Assembly (NCBI RefSeq): GCF_013004105.1
Contig: NZ_CP053085.1
Coordinates: forward strand, 4,030,001 to 4,094,000
Reading direction: 5' to 3'
Source of the DNA: Gemmatimonas groenlandica
Lineage (GTDB): Bacteria > Gemmatimonadota > Gemmatimonadetes > Gemmatimonadales > Gemmatimonadaceae
Length of the DNA stretch: 64,000 nt
The notes beneath the pieces are model-generated. The model had not been told where the DNA came from, ran no database searches, and saw only the letters and a list, made by a program, of their open reading frames with translations. Below are positions 55,013-63,962 of the stretch, piece after piece (the first letter of the stretch is position 1; every line of letters begins with the position of its first letter). The translations under genes and the position numbers were made by a program.

Positions 55013-55105
55013 GTCGAACGTGCGCTGGAGCGGACACGCGATCGTCGGTGGCCTCTCTGCGCTCGGATCGAAGCGGTCGCTCGAAGCCTAGCTGGGGCGT
55101 TTGAC
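55013..55105 (+). repeat. attC site, family B (93 bp), diverged
   Basis: Left GTCGAAC, right GTTTGAC; arms TGCGCTGGAGCGGAC / GTCGCTCGAAGCCTAGCTG. Crossover after G55099. Confidence 0.7.
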
Positions 55106-55209
55106 GGCTGACCAACCTTCCAATCAACGACATCGATGGGACGCATCATTCCAGGTCGCCTGCGCCTTACGGCCAGTCAGACGCTGGATGACGGTCTCCT
55201 TCATCTCAC

Positions 55210-55266
55210 GTACGAACGCCCTGCTGGTCCGCGTGCGTGCGTTTGCAGCGGAGCGCAGCTTTACGC
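55210..55266 (+). repeat. Internally deleted family D attC
   Basis: Left GTACGAACGCCCTGCTGG and right GCAGCGGAGCGCAGCTTTACGC (20 of 22 bases as in the family D end) but only 57 bp long and with TTT for GTT at the core. Probably inactive. The 107 bp before it (from 55106) hold only a short frame at 55136 that runs through the site. Confidence 0.6.
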
Positions 55267-55382
55267 AGGCTTAGCAGCGTGTCCGTCTACCCCGCACCTG
55301 CCCTTGATGCCGTCGTTCTCTAAGCAGAGCACATTCTTCCGCGAGCGCGCCATGGACACACTGTCGAGCGGATGGCGCCGAA

Positions 55383-55811
55383 CTACCGGCCGCACATCTG
55401 CGTCACGCGCGGCGCATCGGCCGGCAAGTAGATCGCGAGCGCGGATGCCTTGGAGCTTGCACTTCCGGTGCCGAGCGCCTCACCGAGCACCTTCACGCCC
55501 ACCTTGGACTCGGTAACCGGATTGGCGATGATCGCCGTGGCGCCAGCTTCGGCCGCGCGCTTGATGATGGTCGCCTCGATCTTCCGGTCGGACGTATACA
55601 CCGAGTTGGCTTCGGCTTGAATGAACGCCAGTTCGTAGTAATCCGATGGAATCTCGGCGCGGCTATCGTATGTTTTCACGACGGCCTCGCAGGTGGCAGT
55701 CCGCATCGCTCCTGATGGCACCACGCTGGTCGTGGTGGTCTTGACGCCGCAGCCAGCGAGGACGGTGGCGGCCGCGATACCAAACATCCCGCTTGCAAAT
55801 GAAGTCTTCAT
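55383..55811 (-). CDS. Inverted cassette gene: lipoprotein (DUF4156-like)
   Basis: 142 residues on the minus strand, opposite to the other cassettes. Signal with lipobox (MFGIAAATVLAGC). Body: CEAVVKTYDSRAEIPSDYYELAFIQAEANSVYTSDRKIEATIIKRAAEAGATAIIANPV, a fold seen in small DUF4156/YbjQ-like lipoproteins. GC and codon use look like the chromosome. It probably has its own promoter, since it cannot be read from the array promoter. Confidence 0.7.
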   Translation of the reverse strand: MKTSFASGMFGIAAATVLAGCGVKTTTTSVVPSGAMRTATCEAVVKTYDSRAEIPSDYYELAFIQAEANSVYTSDRKIEATIIKRAAEAGATAIIANPVTESKVGVKVLGEALGTGSASSKASALAIYLPADAPRVTQMCGR

Positions 55812-56451
55812 ATTGTTTCTCCCAGAGAGTGTGAACCCTTTGGCATACTCCGTTGCAAGCGAAGGGCCAGCGGGGCGCTCAGCAGGGCGGCTACGTGAAG
55901 CAGCTCACGCTTTTACCTCTACGGATCAGCGAGGGCGGAAAGCGCACGCATGAAGCGGACAAGCGAGGCCTGCTGTGCCACCGTCAGGACGAGGCGTTGC
56001 GGTTGGCCGTTCGGGGCACGGCGCCTGCGTTCGGTGACTACACTCCAGAAGCAGCGCAATGGAGAGCGGTCCTACCGACCGGCGCTACATCGCCGGCGCT
56101 ACTTACTTCTCGGAACGGTCACGGCGGTGTCGGTGGCGGACTCGTCACTCGTGGCGACGGCGACGGTCGCGGTGCAAGGGCATCCGGCTGCGGTCGGCGA
56201 TCCCCCGTGCAGCTGACCGGCACGGGCAGCGGCTAAGCGTCATCGCGGCAGTCGGCGCGTGGACGGCACTTTTCGCCGGCTGCACGAATTCGGACAGGTC
56301 GTCGCCGCCGACACAGTCGGTGCAGGTGCGCAGCGATTCGATGGACGTTCATCGACCGTGGCAATCCGCGCCTGATGAAGTAGCGGTCTCACCAATCGTT
56401 ACTGCTGTCAGCGCGAGGCGGTAGCAGGAAGGCCTTCATCTACGAGGAAGA
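55812..56451 (+). other. 640 bp without a supported gene, with an attC remnant
   Basis: Several overlapping frames exist but none has convincing protein character. The only recognised element is the truncated attC at 56386-56424. Probably debris of one or more cassettes. Confidence 0.5.
56386..56424 (+). repeat. Truncated family A attC (left half)
   Basis: GTCTCACCAATCGTTACTGC then GTCAGCGCGAGGCGGT follows the first ~38 bp of family A sites; the right half is gone. Confidence 0.65.
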
Positions 56452-56832
56452 ATGAAAATCGGAAGTGTGGTGCGCTCCACCGTCGCTTTGACAATCACTG
56501 CCATCCTGACATCAGGATGCTCGCTGATAACACGAGGTGATTGCGTCGATATCGGCGTGTCTGGCATCCAGGTAACGGTATTGGATCAGCGAACACGGCA
56601 ATCACCGAGCGGGGCGATCGTGACGTTGACGGATGGCGACTACCGGGAGACGCTGATAGGGCGTGGAGGCGTCTATAGCGGTGCCATCGAACGGCCGGGA
56701 ACATACTCGATCACTGTTGAGGCGCCCGGCTACGCGAGATGGACCCGAGACAACGTCAGCGTTGTTCGTAGTGGTAGTTGCAATTACCTGAAGAATGTCG
56801 CGCTTACGAGCGACTTACAGCCGATTGGCTGA
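56452..56832 (+). CDS. Cassette 20: lipoprotein with carboxypeptidase-regulatory-like fold
   Basis: 126 residues. Lipobox LTSGC at about residue 24. Body: GIQVTVLDQRTRQSPSGAIVTLTDGDYRETLIGRGGVYSGAIERPGTYSITVEAPGYARWTRDNVSV, the CarboxypepD_reg/PEGA beta-sandwich. Likely a periplasmic binding module. Confidence 0.75.
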   Translation: MKIGSVVRSTVALTITAILTSGCSLITRGDCVDIGVSGIQVTVLDQRTRQSPSGAIVTLTDGDYRETLIGRGGVYSGAIERPGTYSITVEAPGYARWTRDNVSVVRSGSCNYLKNVALTSDLQPIG

Positions 56833-57110
56833 CTCCTTCATGCGACCCGCATACGGCGCGCGACTGGGACTTCTCATCGCCATGGCGAGCGATTCCGCAC
56901 TCGGTCGCTACGGGCGTGCGGCGACGCGAGTTGGAGACGGCAACGGTGTTCTTTGATGCCGCCGGGAGAGTGGTCATGGGGACGAGAATCGCGGCAACCA
57001 CCGGAGTGCCGGCGCGACTGAGCGAGGATCGTCGTGGTGACCTGCTTCCGACAGATACGGCGCAGGCACTCGCGCTGGTGACCGCCGTCCGCGCGTGTGG
57101 TCGTCGCTGA
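56778..57110 (+). CDS. Hypothetical frame before the family A attC
   Basis: 110 codons; its last ~60 (VFFDAAGRVVMGTRIAATTGVPARLSEDRRGDLLPTDTAQALALVTAVRACGRR) look protein-like and the stop lies 2 bp before an attC, as for real cassette genes. The first part overlaps the lipoprotein gene and is not credible. Possibly the 3' part of a truncated or frameshifted gene starting near 56840. Confidence 0.35.
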   Translation: MQLPEECRAYERLTADWLTPSCDPHTARDWDFSSPWRAIPHSVATGVRRRELETATVFFDAAGRVVMGTRIAATTGVPARLSEDRRGDLLPTDTAQALALVTAVRACGRR

Positions 57111-57111
57111 T

Positions 57112-57236
57112 GTCTCACGAACCCTTGCTGCGGGCAGCGCGAGGCGGCGTCTGGCTCGCGGGCGCCGTGCTGGCGCACGTCGCCCGTCCGGCCGCATTTT
57201 GGTTGGAGCGCTGCAGCAAAGCGTAAAGCGTCGGGC
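57112..57236 (+). repeat. attC site, family A (125 bp), diverged ends
   Basis: Left GTCTCAC, right GTCGGGC (T to C in the core). Centre as in other family A sites (GGCGCACGTCGCCCGTCCGG). May recombine poorly. Confidence 0.8.
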
Positions 57237-57277
57237 GGCGTTCCTGACTGCAGGCGCCTCACCTTGCATACTTGATC

Positions 57278-57781
57278 ATGAGAACACGCACGATCGCAAA
57301 CCTCTCGCTGATCCCAGCTGTCGTCGGCGCTCTCCTTCAGGCCGGTGCCCAACTCTTCGCCATCGCTGTCATCGTGGGGACGGTTACGGCGGCGCCGCCT
57401 CGGTCACTGGCGATGTACGCCGGCGAGTACGGGTACAACAGCGGCCCGTTCTGGGAGGTGATGCCGACGGTGACGTTCGGCCTCCTCCTCATCGCGCTCG
57501 CGGGCAACTGGCGGACGCCAAGACGTCGCCTTGTTCTCGTTGCTGCTGCCCTCTTCATCGCCGCTGGTATCTTCAGCGTGTTTGTGATGGGCCCTGTCCA
57601 AGAGGCAGTCGTCGGGGTTGGATACAGCGATACCGTTGACGAGGCACTGCGGATTCGAGCCGCGCGTTGGCACTTGCTCGATTGGGCTGCTTGGGCGATG
57701 ACGCTCAGCACGGGCATTGTCCTCGCGGCATCCCTCGCCGTCCGTGTGCCCGAAGCCGGCGGCGCCGGCGACGTCGCGTAA
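57278..57781 (+). CDS. Cassette 21: membrane protein (DUF1772-like)
   Basis: 167 residues from ATG 57278 (TTG 57272 alternative). Four transmembrane helices (about 8-32, 62-76, 82-100, 135-155) with a conserved-looking extracytoplasmic loop and RIRAARWHLLDWAAW before the last helix, reminiscent of anthrone oxygenase/DUF1772 membrane proteins. Function unknown. Stop TAA lies in the R'' of the next attC. Confidence 0.65.
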   Translation: MRTRTIANLSLIPAVVGALLQAGAQLFAIAVIVGTVTAAPPRSLAMYAGEYGYNSGPFWEVMPTVTFGLLLIALAGNWRTPRRRLVLVAAALFIAAGIFSVFVMGPVQEAVVGVGYSDTVDEALRIRAARWHLLDWAAWAMTLSTGIVLAASLAVRVPEAGGAGDVA

Positions 57782-57868
57782 CGTAGCGTTGCAGCAGACG
57801 GGCGGGCCGCGAAGTCGGCTACGCCGCAACGGTTGTCGTCCGCCCACTGCTGCACTCAGGCGTTACGC
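57776..57868 (+). repeat. attC site, family B (93 bp), last intact site
   Basis: Left GCGTAAC, right GTTACGC; arms TAGCGTTGCAGCAGACGGGCGGGC / GTCCGCCCACTGCTGCACTC. Crossover after G57862. Confidence 0.88.
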
Positions 57869-57898
57869 AGATCCAAAACTTCCAGAACGGCGAGGCTC

Positions 57899-58198
57899 AT
57901 GGCGTGTGCATTCTGCGCGATCATCGAAGGGACTTCACCCGCCAGCATCATCTATCGGGACGAGATCGTCATCGCGTTCATGACGATCCATCCCTCCTCG
58001 CCTGGGGAGTGCACCGTAATTCCGATTGCTCATGTCGACCATTTTACGGACGTCGAGGACGGAACGGCCGAGCGAATCATGCGTGTGGCGCAACGCATCG
58101 GGCGCCGCATGCGGGAGGTGTTTCAGCCCCAGCGGGTGGGCATGGTCGTACATGGATATGGCGTCGCCTGCCTCGCGCTGTTAACCGCTCCCTCATGA
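57899..58198 (+). pseudogene. Cassette 22: HIT-family protein, truncated before its catalytic motif
   Basis: 99 residues: CAFCAIIEGTSPASIIYRDEIVIAFMTIHPSSPGECTVIPIAHVDHFTDV and VGMVVHGYGVA are normal for HIT (histidine triad) nucleotide hydrolases. Right where the HxHxH motif should follow, the frame becomes CLALLTAPS and stops. Without the triad it cannot be catalytic. Just there lies GTTAACC (58180-58186), a possible recombination point. 58199-58327 shows no gene. Confidence 0.75.
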
Positions 58199-58327
58199 TC
58201 ATGTAACCGGCTTGTTAACACGCCACGCTTGCCGGCACCGGAAACTGTCTGCACCCTGCAGAAGGCGCGCAAAGCCGAGCGCCTGATCAAATCCGCAGCA
58301 TCGCCTAGACACACTGAGGAATTCGCG

Positions 58328-58726
58328 ATGAGCATCCTGATTGCCGCAGGGTCACCGCTGTTTGCACGTGCGATCCTCGTGGGTTGCCTCGGCGGAGTTG
58401 GGTTGGTGCTGGGGTATCGATTCAGTACTCGTGGCCCGATCATTCTTCCTATCTACGCCGCGATCCTGTTCGTCGCCTCGCTCACGTTCGCGCAATTTCC
58501 CGGGATTTCATTTCCGGTGCGATTCAGCGCAGTGCTGCTCGCGATGCTCGTCGCAACCGCGATAGCTATGGCGGGAGTCCTCTACCATGCTGAGCAGGAA
58601 CGGCGGAAGCGTGCAGAGCGTGGACTGCCGCCGGTTGAGTGCAACCGCGCCCCTTGGTGGGGCGCACCGTTTGTATTCGCCAGCGTGACGGCCGCTAGCG
58701 CCGGCGTAGCTGCACTCATACGCTGA
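58328..58726 (+). CDS. Cassette 23 (probable): small membrane protein
   Basis: 132 residues from ATG 58328. Helices at about 5-27, 36-52, 60-82 and 112-130; charged AEQERRKRAERGLPP loop. Function unknown. Its last codons and stop overlap an attC right-end remnant at 58720, so it appears to be the last cassette. Confidence 0.65.
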   Translation: MSILIAAGSPLFARAILVGCLGGVGLVLGYRFSTRGPIILPIYAAILFVASLTFAQFPGISFPVRFSAVLLAMLVATAIAMAGVLYHAEQERRKRAERGLPPVECNRAPWWGAPFVFASVTAASAGVAALIR

Positions 58727-58736
58727 GGCGTTCGGT
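58720..58736 (+). repeat. attC right-end remnant marking the array end
   Basis: ACGCTGAGGCGTTCGGT matches 16 of 17 bases of the end of the attC at 42179-42304. The rest of the site is missing or unrecognisable inside the preceding gene. Confidence 0.55.
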
Positions 58737-58755
58737 CGTTCTTTTACGCCGAGGA

Positions 58756-59826
58756 TTGAAAGTGTACGCACGGACGATCGTGGGTCCTCTCATCAGCCTC
58801 TGGCTGGTGCTCAGCGCGAGCAGTCGGCCGCTCGAGGCGCAGCGTCGGCTGCCAGTGCTCGACATGCACATGCATGCGCGCGAGGCCGCCCACTATGGAG
58901 CGACCGGGCTCCCGATATGCGCGCCGGTGATCCGCATGCCACGGTGGGATCAACGGACCCCGTTCGGGAGCGACTCGACGGCGCCCGCAGCCTGCTCATT
59001 GCCGCTGGTTTCCCCCACCACCGATGCGGCGCTCCTTCGCGCCACGCTCGCCAGCATGGCACGCTTCAACGTGATCGGCGTGTTGGGCGGTACGCCGGAG
59101 CTCGTCGCAGCATGGCAGCGCGCGGCGCCGGGTCGGTTCATCTCGGGCCTCGATCTCCGCTTTGATGCCAGCACCGGCGCGGCGCGGGCGGCGACCGCCG
59201 AGGGGGTCGCACCGCGGCTCCTGCCGATTGATACGGTGCGCGCGCTCTACGACGCCGGGGCGTTCACGGTGCTCGCCGAGGTGATGAATCAGTACGCAGG
59301 GATGGCCCCCGACGATCCGCGCCTCGAGCCGTACTGGGCCTTCGCGGAAGCCCGCAACATCCCGGTGGGGATTCACGTGGGCGGCGGCGGTCCGGCGGAA
59401 CCGTACACGGGCTCGCCCGCGTTTCGGGCGCGCCTCCAAAGCGCGCTGACGTTGGAGGAGGTGCTGGTGCGCCACCCGAAGCTGCGCCTGTATGTGATGC
59501 ATGCGGGGTACCCGCTTCGCGAAGACCTTCAGGCGCTGCTCTTTACGCATCCGCAGGTGTACGTCGAGCTGAGTATGGCGGTCAACGTGGAGGCGCGGCC
59601 GGCGTTCTACCGGTTTCTGCGCGAGCTGGTCGACGCGGGGTACGGAGACCGGATCATGTTCGGTTCCGACCAGATGGTGTGGCCCGGCCTCATTGACGCG
59701 GGTGTACGGTCGATCGAGGCGGCCCCATTTCTGAATGCGCGGCAGAAGCGCGATATTCTGTACAACAATGCGGCGCGGTTTCTGCGGCTCTCGCCGGCGG
59801 CGATCGCGCGGCATCATATGCGGTAG
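58756..59826 (+). CDS. Exported amidohydrolase (PF04909, amidohydrolase_2)
   Basis: 356 residues, TTG (58756) or GTG (58762) start. Signal peptide to about residue 29, then VLDMHMHARE (metal HxH), FAEARNIPVGIHVGGGG (His), LYVMHAGYPLREDLQALLFTHPQVYVELS (His), and IMFGSDQMVWPG (catalytic Asp), i.e. all metal ligands of the TIM-barrel amidohydrolase_2 group that includes decarboxylases such as ACMSD-like enzymes. Substrate unknown. It is 20 bp past the array remnant; whether it belongs to the array or the flank is open, but no attC follows. Confidence 0.85.
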   Translation: MKVYARTIVGPLISLWLVLSASSRPLEAQRRLPVLDMHMHAREAAHYGATGLPICAPVIRMPRWDQRTPFGSDSTAPAACSLPLVSPTTDAALLRATLASMARFNVIGVLGGTPELVAAWQRAAPGRFISGLDLRFDASTGAARAATAEGVAPRLLPIDTVRALYDAGAFTVLAEVMNQYAGMAPDDPRLEPYWAFAEARNIPVGIHVGGGGPAEPYTGSPAFRARLQSALTLEEVLVRHPKLRLYVMHAGYPLREDLQALLFTHPQVYVELSMAVNVEARPAFYRFLRELVDAGYGDRIMFGSDQMVWPGLIDAGVRSIEAAPFLNARQKRDILYNNAARFLRLSPAAIARHHMR

Positions 59827-59891
59827 CCGGCCCGCCAAGCCGTAGGACCGAATCTACGGAAGATGATCTGAACGATTTTGCGGAGCTTTAT

Positions 59892-60383
59892 ATGGGCAAG
59901 TACACACTCAACGTGAACGGCGCGTCGCGGACGGTGGAAGTCGAATCCGACACGCCTTTGTTGTGGGTGTTGCGGGATTCGCTGAATCTGACCGGCACCA
60001 AGTTCGGCTGCGGCATCGCCCAATGCGGTGCCTGTACCGTGCACGTGAATGGCGTTCCCACGCGCTCGTGTCGAACGCCCATATCGACCGTCGGCACGGC
60101 CACCGTCACCACAATCGAAGGCATCGACACACCACAGGCGCGCGCATTGCAAGATGCCTGGTGCGAACTCGATGTCCCGCAGTGTGGGTACTGTCAAGGC
60201 GGACAGATCCTGGCGGCCTCCGCGTTACTCAAGGCCAATCCGCGTCCTACCGACGCCGATATCGACACGGCGATGGCAAGAAATCTGTGTCGCTGCGCGT
60301 CATACACGCGCATTCGCGCCGGCATCAAGCGCGCCGCCGAGTTGGCCGCGACCGCCACCCCAGCCAAAGGGCAGCGCACATGA
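59892..60383 (+). CDS. Molybdenum hydroxylase small subunit, 2Fe-2S (IorA-like)
   Basis: 163 residues. Plant-type ferredoxin cluster (CGIAQCGACTVHVNG) and the second helical cluster (CGYCQGGQI...CRCASYTRIRAGIKRAA), as in isoquinoline 1-oxidoreductase alpha subunit and related aldehyde/xanthine oxidases. It passes electrons from the Mo site to an acceptor. ATGA-type overlap with the large subunit gene (60380-60383) shows coupling. Confidence 0.93.
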   Translation: MGKYTLNVNGASRTVEVESDTPLLWVLRDSLNLTGTKFGCGIAQCGACTVHVNGVPTRSCRTPISTVGTATVTTIEGIDTPQARALQDAWCELDVPQCGYCQGGQILAASALLKANPRPTDADIDTAMARNLCRCASYTRIRAGIKRAAELAATATPAKGQRT

Positions 60384-62536
60384 CACACGACGAGAATGCC
60401 GGTACGTCGACGATGGATCGACGCCAGTTCCTCAAGATCAGCGCGCTGGCCGGCGGGGGGTTGCTGGTCGCGAGCGGGTTTGACACGGCAGAGCATAGCG
60501 CCATCGCCCAAGCGGCGCCCACGACCGGGCTCGCGCCCGTGGCGGACTTTGCACCGAACGTCTTCGTCAGCATCGCACCGAGCGGCGTGGTCACCCTCAT
60601 CGCGCCCAATTCGGAGATGGGGCAAGGTATCAAAACGTCGTTGCCGATGATCATCGCCGAAGAGCTCGATGTGAAGTGGGAGCAGGTGACCGTGGTGCAG
60701 GGTGACCTGAATCCGGCGTATGGTCGGCAATTCAGCGTCGGGAGCGGATCGACGGTGGCGAACTACGTGGCGATGCGACGCGCCGGCGCGGCCGCTCGTG
60801 CGGTGCTCGTCGAAGCCGCGTCGCTCGAATGGAACGTGAACGCGAGCGAATGCACCACGGCGGACGGTGTGGTGACGCACGCGGCATCGAAACGGCAGGC
60901 GACGTATGGCGCACTCGCGACCAAGGCCGCGCAGCTACAGGCGCCGGTCAACGTGCCGCTCAAGGATCCAAGCACGTTCAAACTGCTCGGCACCCGGATC
61001 GCGGGCGTCGACAATCGTAAAATCGTGAAGGGTGCGCCGCTCTTTGGCATGGATGTCACGCTGCCGGGCATGCTCTACGCGACATACACCAAATGTCCGG
61101 TGTTCGGTGGTGACGTGGTGAGTGCGAACCTCGATGCCGTGAAGGCCAAGCCCGGCGTGCGCGATGCGTTCGTGCTGAGTGGAATCGCGGGCCTTCCATC
61201 GGGTGTAGCGGTGGTTGCCGATTCCACGTGGAACGCATTCAGCGCAACGAAGGCGTTGAAGGTGCAGTGGAACGAAGGGCCGCAAATATCGCAGAACAGC
61301 GCCGAGATGGCCGAGCAAGCCGTTGCACTGGCGAAGGCCCACGCACCGGCATCGCTGCCGTCGGGCGCTCGTGCCGTCGACGCGGTGTATCACTATCCGT
61401 TTCTCGCCCACGCCACGCTCGAGCCGCAGAATTGCACCGCGTGGTTCAAAGACGGTGTGATGGAGATGTGGACGCCCACGCAGATTCCGTCGTCGGGCCA
61501 GGGTCTTGTGACCCAGGGGCTGGGGCTCGCGGCGAAGGATGTGAAAGTGCACATCACGCGACTGGGCGGTGGGTTCGGCCGACGCGGCAGCAACGAGTTT
61601 TCCATCGAAGCGGCGGCGATTGCCAAGAAGCTTGCGGGGACACCCATCAAACTGACGTGGACGCGCGAACAGGATTTTGCGCACGACAACTATCGCTCGA
61701 ACGGATGGCACTACTTCTCTGCCGGACTCGATGATAAGGGCACCGTGGTCGCGCTGCACGACGCGTTCGTCAAAATGCAGGGCGGACCGGGCGACATGAC
61801 CGCCACTGGTTTCCCCTTCAATGCGATTCAAGGATCGCAGGTACGATCGGGCAAACTGCGCGGAGGCATTCCCACCGGGTATTGGCGTGCGCCTGGCGAC
61901 AACGGCAACGTGTGGGCGACGCAGAGCTTCATGGACGAACTCGCGCACGCTGCCGGAAAGGAACCACTCGCGTTTACGCTCGACATGCTGGCCACGGTAC
62001 CATCCTCGCCGCGCTTTGACGCGAGCAAGATGATGGCCGTGCTGAAGCTCGCCACCGACAAGGCGAACTGGGGACAGCAGCGTCCACGCGGAGAGGGGCA
62101 GGGATTCGCCATCTGTTTCGCCAACAACGCGTACGTCGCCATCGTCGCCGATGTCGCGGTGAGTCAGGCGGGCGAACTCAAGATCAAGAAGCTCACCGCC
62201 GCGGTCGATGCCGGCACCATCGTGAACTTGAGCGGCGCCGAGGCGCAGGTGCAGGGCTCAATGCTCGATGGCATCAGCGCCGCATGGTTCCAGAAGGTTA
62301 CGGTCGAGCGTGGCGCGGCGGCGCAGACGAACTTCAACAAGTATCCGATGCTGCGCATGAACCACGCGCCGCCGGTTGTCGAGGTGCATTTCATCACGTC
62401 GTCGGCGCCGCCAACGGGTCTGGGTGAACCGGCACTGCCGGCTGCCGCGCCCGCCGTGTGCAATGCGATCTTCGCGGCGACGGGAAAGCGCATTCGTACG
62501 CTGCCGATCGCCGACGACACGCTCAAATGGACGTAG
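60380..62536 (+). CDS. Molybdenum hydroxylase large subunit (IorB-like), Tat-exported
   Basis: 718 residues. Tat signal (MDRRQFLKISALAGGGLLVAS). Mo-binding domains: PNSEMGQGIKTSLPMIIAEEL, HATLEPQNCTAWF, GGGFGRRGSNEFSIEAAAIAKKL, GYWRAPGDNGN, and a C-terminal TGLGEPALPAAAPAVCNAIFAATGKR with the catalytic Glu (GEP). This is the periplasmic IorB type, which has no FAD subunit and passes electrons to cytochromes. Substrate (N-heteroaromatic or aldehyde) not deducible. Confidence 0.93.
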   Translation: MTHDENAGTSTMDRRQFLKISALAGGGLLVASGFDTAEHSAIAQAAPTTGLAPVADFAPNVFVSIAPSGVVTLIAPNSEMGQGIKTSLPMIIAEELDVKWEQVTVVQGDLNPAYGRQFSVGSGSTVANYVAMRRAGAAARAVLVEAASLEWNVNASECTTADGVVTHAASKRQATYGALATKAAQLQAPVNVPLKDPSTFKLLGTRIAGVDNRKIVKGAPLFGMDVTLPGMLYATYTKCPVFGGDVVSANLDAVKAKPGVRDAFVLSGIAGLPSGVAVVADSTWNAFSATKALKVQWNEGPQISQNSAEMAEQAVALAKAHAPASLPSGARAVDAVYHYPFLAHATLEPQNCTAWFKDGVMEMWTPTQIPSSGQGLVTQGLGLAAKDVKVHITRLGGGFGRRGSNEFSIEAAAIAKKLAGTPIKLTWTREQDFAHDNYRSNGWHYFSAGLDDKGTVVALHDAFVKMQGGPGDMTATGFPFNAIQGSQVRSGKLRGGIPTGYWRAPGDNGNVWATQSFMDELAHAAGKEPLAFTLDMLATVPSSPRFDASKMMAVLKLATDKANWGQQRPRGEGQGFAICFANNAYVAIVADVAVSQAGELKIKKLTAAVDAGTIVNLSGAEAQVQGSMLDGISAAWFQKVTVERGAAAQTNFNKYPMLRMNHAPPVVEVHFITSSAPPTGLGEPALPAAAPAVCNAIFAATGKRIRTLPIADDTLKWT

Positions 62537-62573
62537 CTGGCCTCACGTGCTTGGCGGGCTTTCACGCACGCCA

Positions 62574-63962
62574 ATGAATAACACCTCGCCTCACGATGCG
62601 GTGAGCGCGGCACCCGTATCGAACTCAGGTACCGTTGAACCGCTCATCGAGCGTGTTCTGGGCCCGTTTCAACGATTCTTCTCCACGAACGCGTCAGGCG
62701 GCTTGCTCCTGCTCGCGACCACTACCGTCGCGCTCGGTTGGGCCAACTCGCCGTGGGCGGAAGTCTATCACCACCTCTGGGAAACGCCGTTCAGCATCGG
62801 TACACCGGCGTTCAGTCTCGCGCTGCCGCTGCACGCGTGGGTGAACGATGGGCTGATGGCCATCTTTTTCTTTCTGGTTGGGCTTGAGATCAAGCGTGAG
62901 GTGCTCGTTGGTGAGCTCTCGACACGTCGATCCGCAGCGCTACCAGTCGCCGCGGCGCTGGGTGGAATGCTGGTCCCTGCGCTCTTGTACGCGAGCGTGA
63001 ACGTGGGCCGACCAGGGGCCTCTGGGTGGGGCGTCCCGATGGCCACCGACATTGCCTTCGCGCTTGGTATCCTGGCGCTGCTCGGCAACCGCGTTCCGTC
63101 CAGTGTGCGTGTGTTTCTCGCCGCGCTCGCGATCGCCGACGACTTGGGGGCGGTACTCGTCATCGCCGTCTTCTACACGAGCGCCATCGACTGGTCGGCA
63201 CTCGGTGCGGCAGGCGTCGTGTTGCTGGTACTGATCGGCCTCAACCGCGCCGGTGCACGGCGACCTGCCACGTACGCGCTTCTCGGTGCGGTGCTGTGGT
63301 TCTTCATGCTCAAGTCGGGGATCCACGCGACGATCGCTGGCGTCTTGCTCGCCCTCGCCGTGCCGGCACGGACGCGCATTAGCGAAGACGAGTTTCTCGC
63401 TTCGGCCGAGGCGAGTCTCGCCGATTTTCGTGCGTCCGACGAAGAAGGCACGACCGTGCTGACCAACCAGGGACACCAGGATGCCCTGCAGTCACTCGAG
63501 TCCGCCGCCGACGCCGCGCAGTCTCCCTTGCAGCAGATGGAGCACGCGCTGCACGGCGTCGTGGCCTTTTTCATCATGCCGATCTTTGCGCTCGCGAACG
63601 CCGGCGTCTCGCTTGGTGCAGACCTCGGCGCGGCGGCTTCCGACCCAATCGCGATTGGTGTCGTGCTCGGTCTGCTGCTGGGTAAGCCGATCGGGATCAC
63701 GCTGGCCAGTGTGCTGGCCGTTCGCAGCGGGGCAGCCGACTTGCCGAGCGGCGCATCCTGGGGGCACGTCCACGGTGCGGCATGGCTTGGTGGTATCGGC
63801 TTCACGATGTCGCTGTTCATCGCCGGACTCGCGTTCAAATCGGCCGCGCAGCTCGATATTGCCAAGCTGGCGGTGCTTGGCGCGTCGACGCTGGCGGGCG
63901 TCGTTGGCTACTCGCTGCTGAGATTGGGGGTTGGCGTGCGTCCGACGGCGGCCGAGCGATGA
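62574..63962 (+). CDS. nhaA: Na+/H+ antiporter NhaA
   Basis: 462 residues with 12 transmembrane helices: DGLMAIFFFLVGLEIKREVLVGEL, PMATDIAFALGILALLG, LAALAIADDLGAVLVIAVFYT (the two functional Asp), KSGIHATIAGVLLAL, and GGIGFTMSLFIAGLAF. A longer cytoplasmic loop at 265-310 separates the halves. It exports Na+ in exchange for protons. The start at 62574 precedes a ~20-residue polar leader. 63963-64000 holds nothing recognisable. Confidence 0.96.
   Translation: MNNTSPHDAVSAAPVSNSGTVEPLIERVLGPFQRFFSTNASGGLLLLATTTVALGWANSPWAEVYHHLWETPFSIGTPAFSLALPLHAWVNDGLMAIFFFLVGLEIKREVLVGELSTRRSAALPVAAALGGMLVPALLYASVNVGRPGASGWGVPMATDIAFALGILALLGNRVPSSVRVFLAALAIADDLGAVLVIAVFYTSAIDWSALGAAGVVLLVLIGLNRAGARRPATYALLGAVLWFFMLKSGIHATIAGVLLALAVPARTRISEDEFLASAEASLADFRASDEEGTTVLTNQGHQDALQSLESAADAAQSPLQQMEHALHGVVAFFIMPIFALANAGVSLGADLGAAASDPIAIGVVLGLLLGKPIGITLASVLAVRSGAADLPSGASWGHVHGAAWLGGIGFTMSLFIAGLAFKSAAQLDIAKLAVLGASTLAGVVGYSLLRLGVGVRPTAAER

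Noticed and set aside
55853-56236. Overlapping frames of 88-127 codons in the distal array
   Set aside because: Low-complexity Arg/Gly composition, no signal, no RBS and no relation to attC boundaries.
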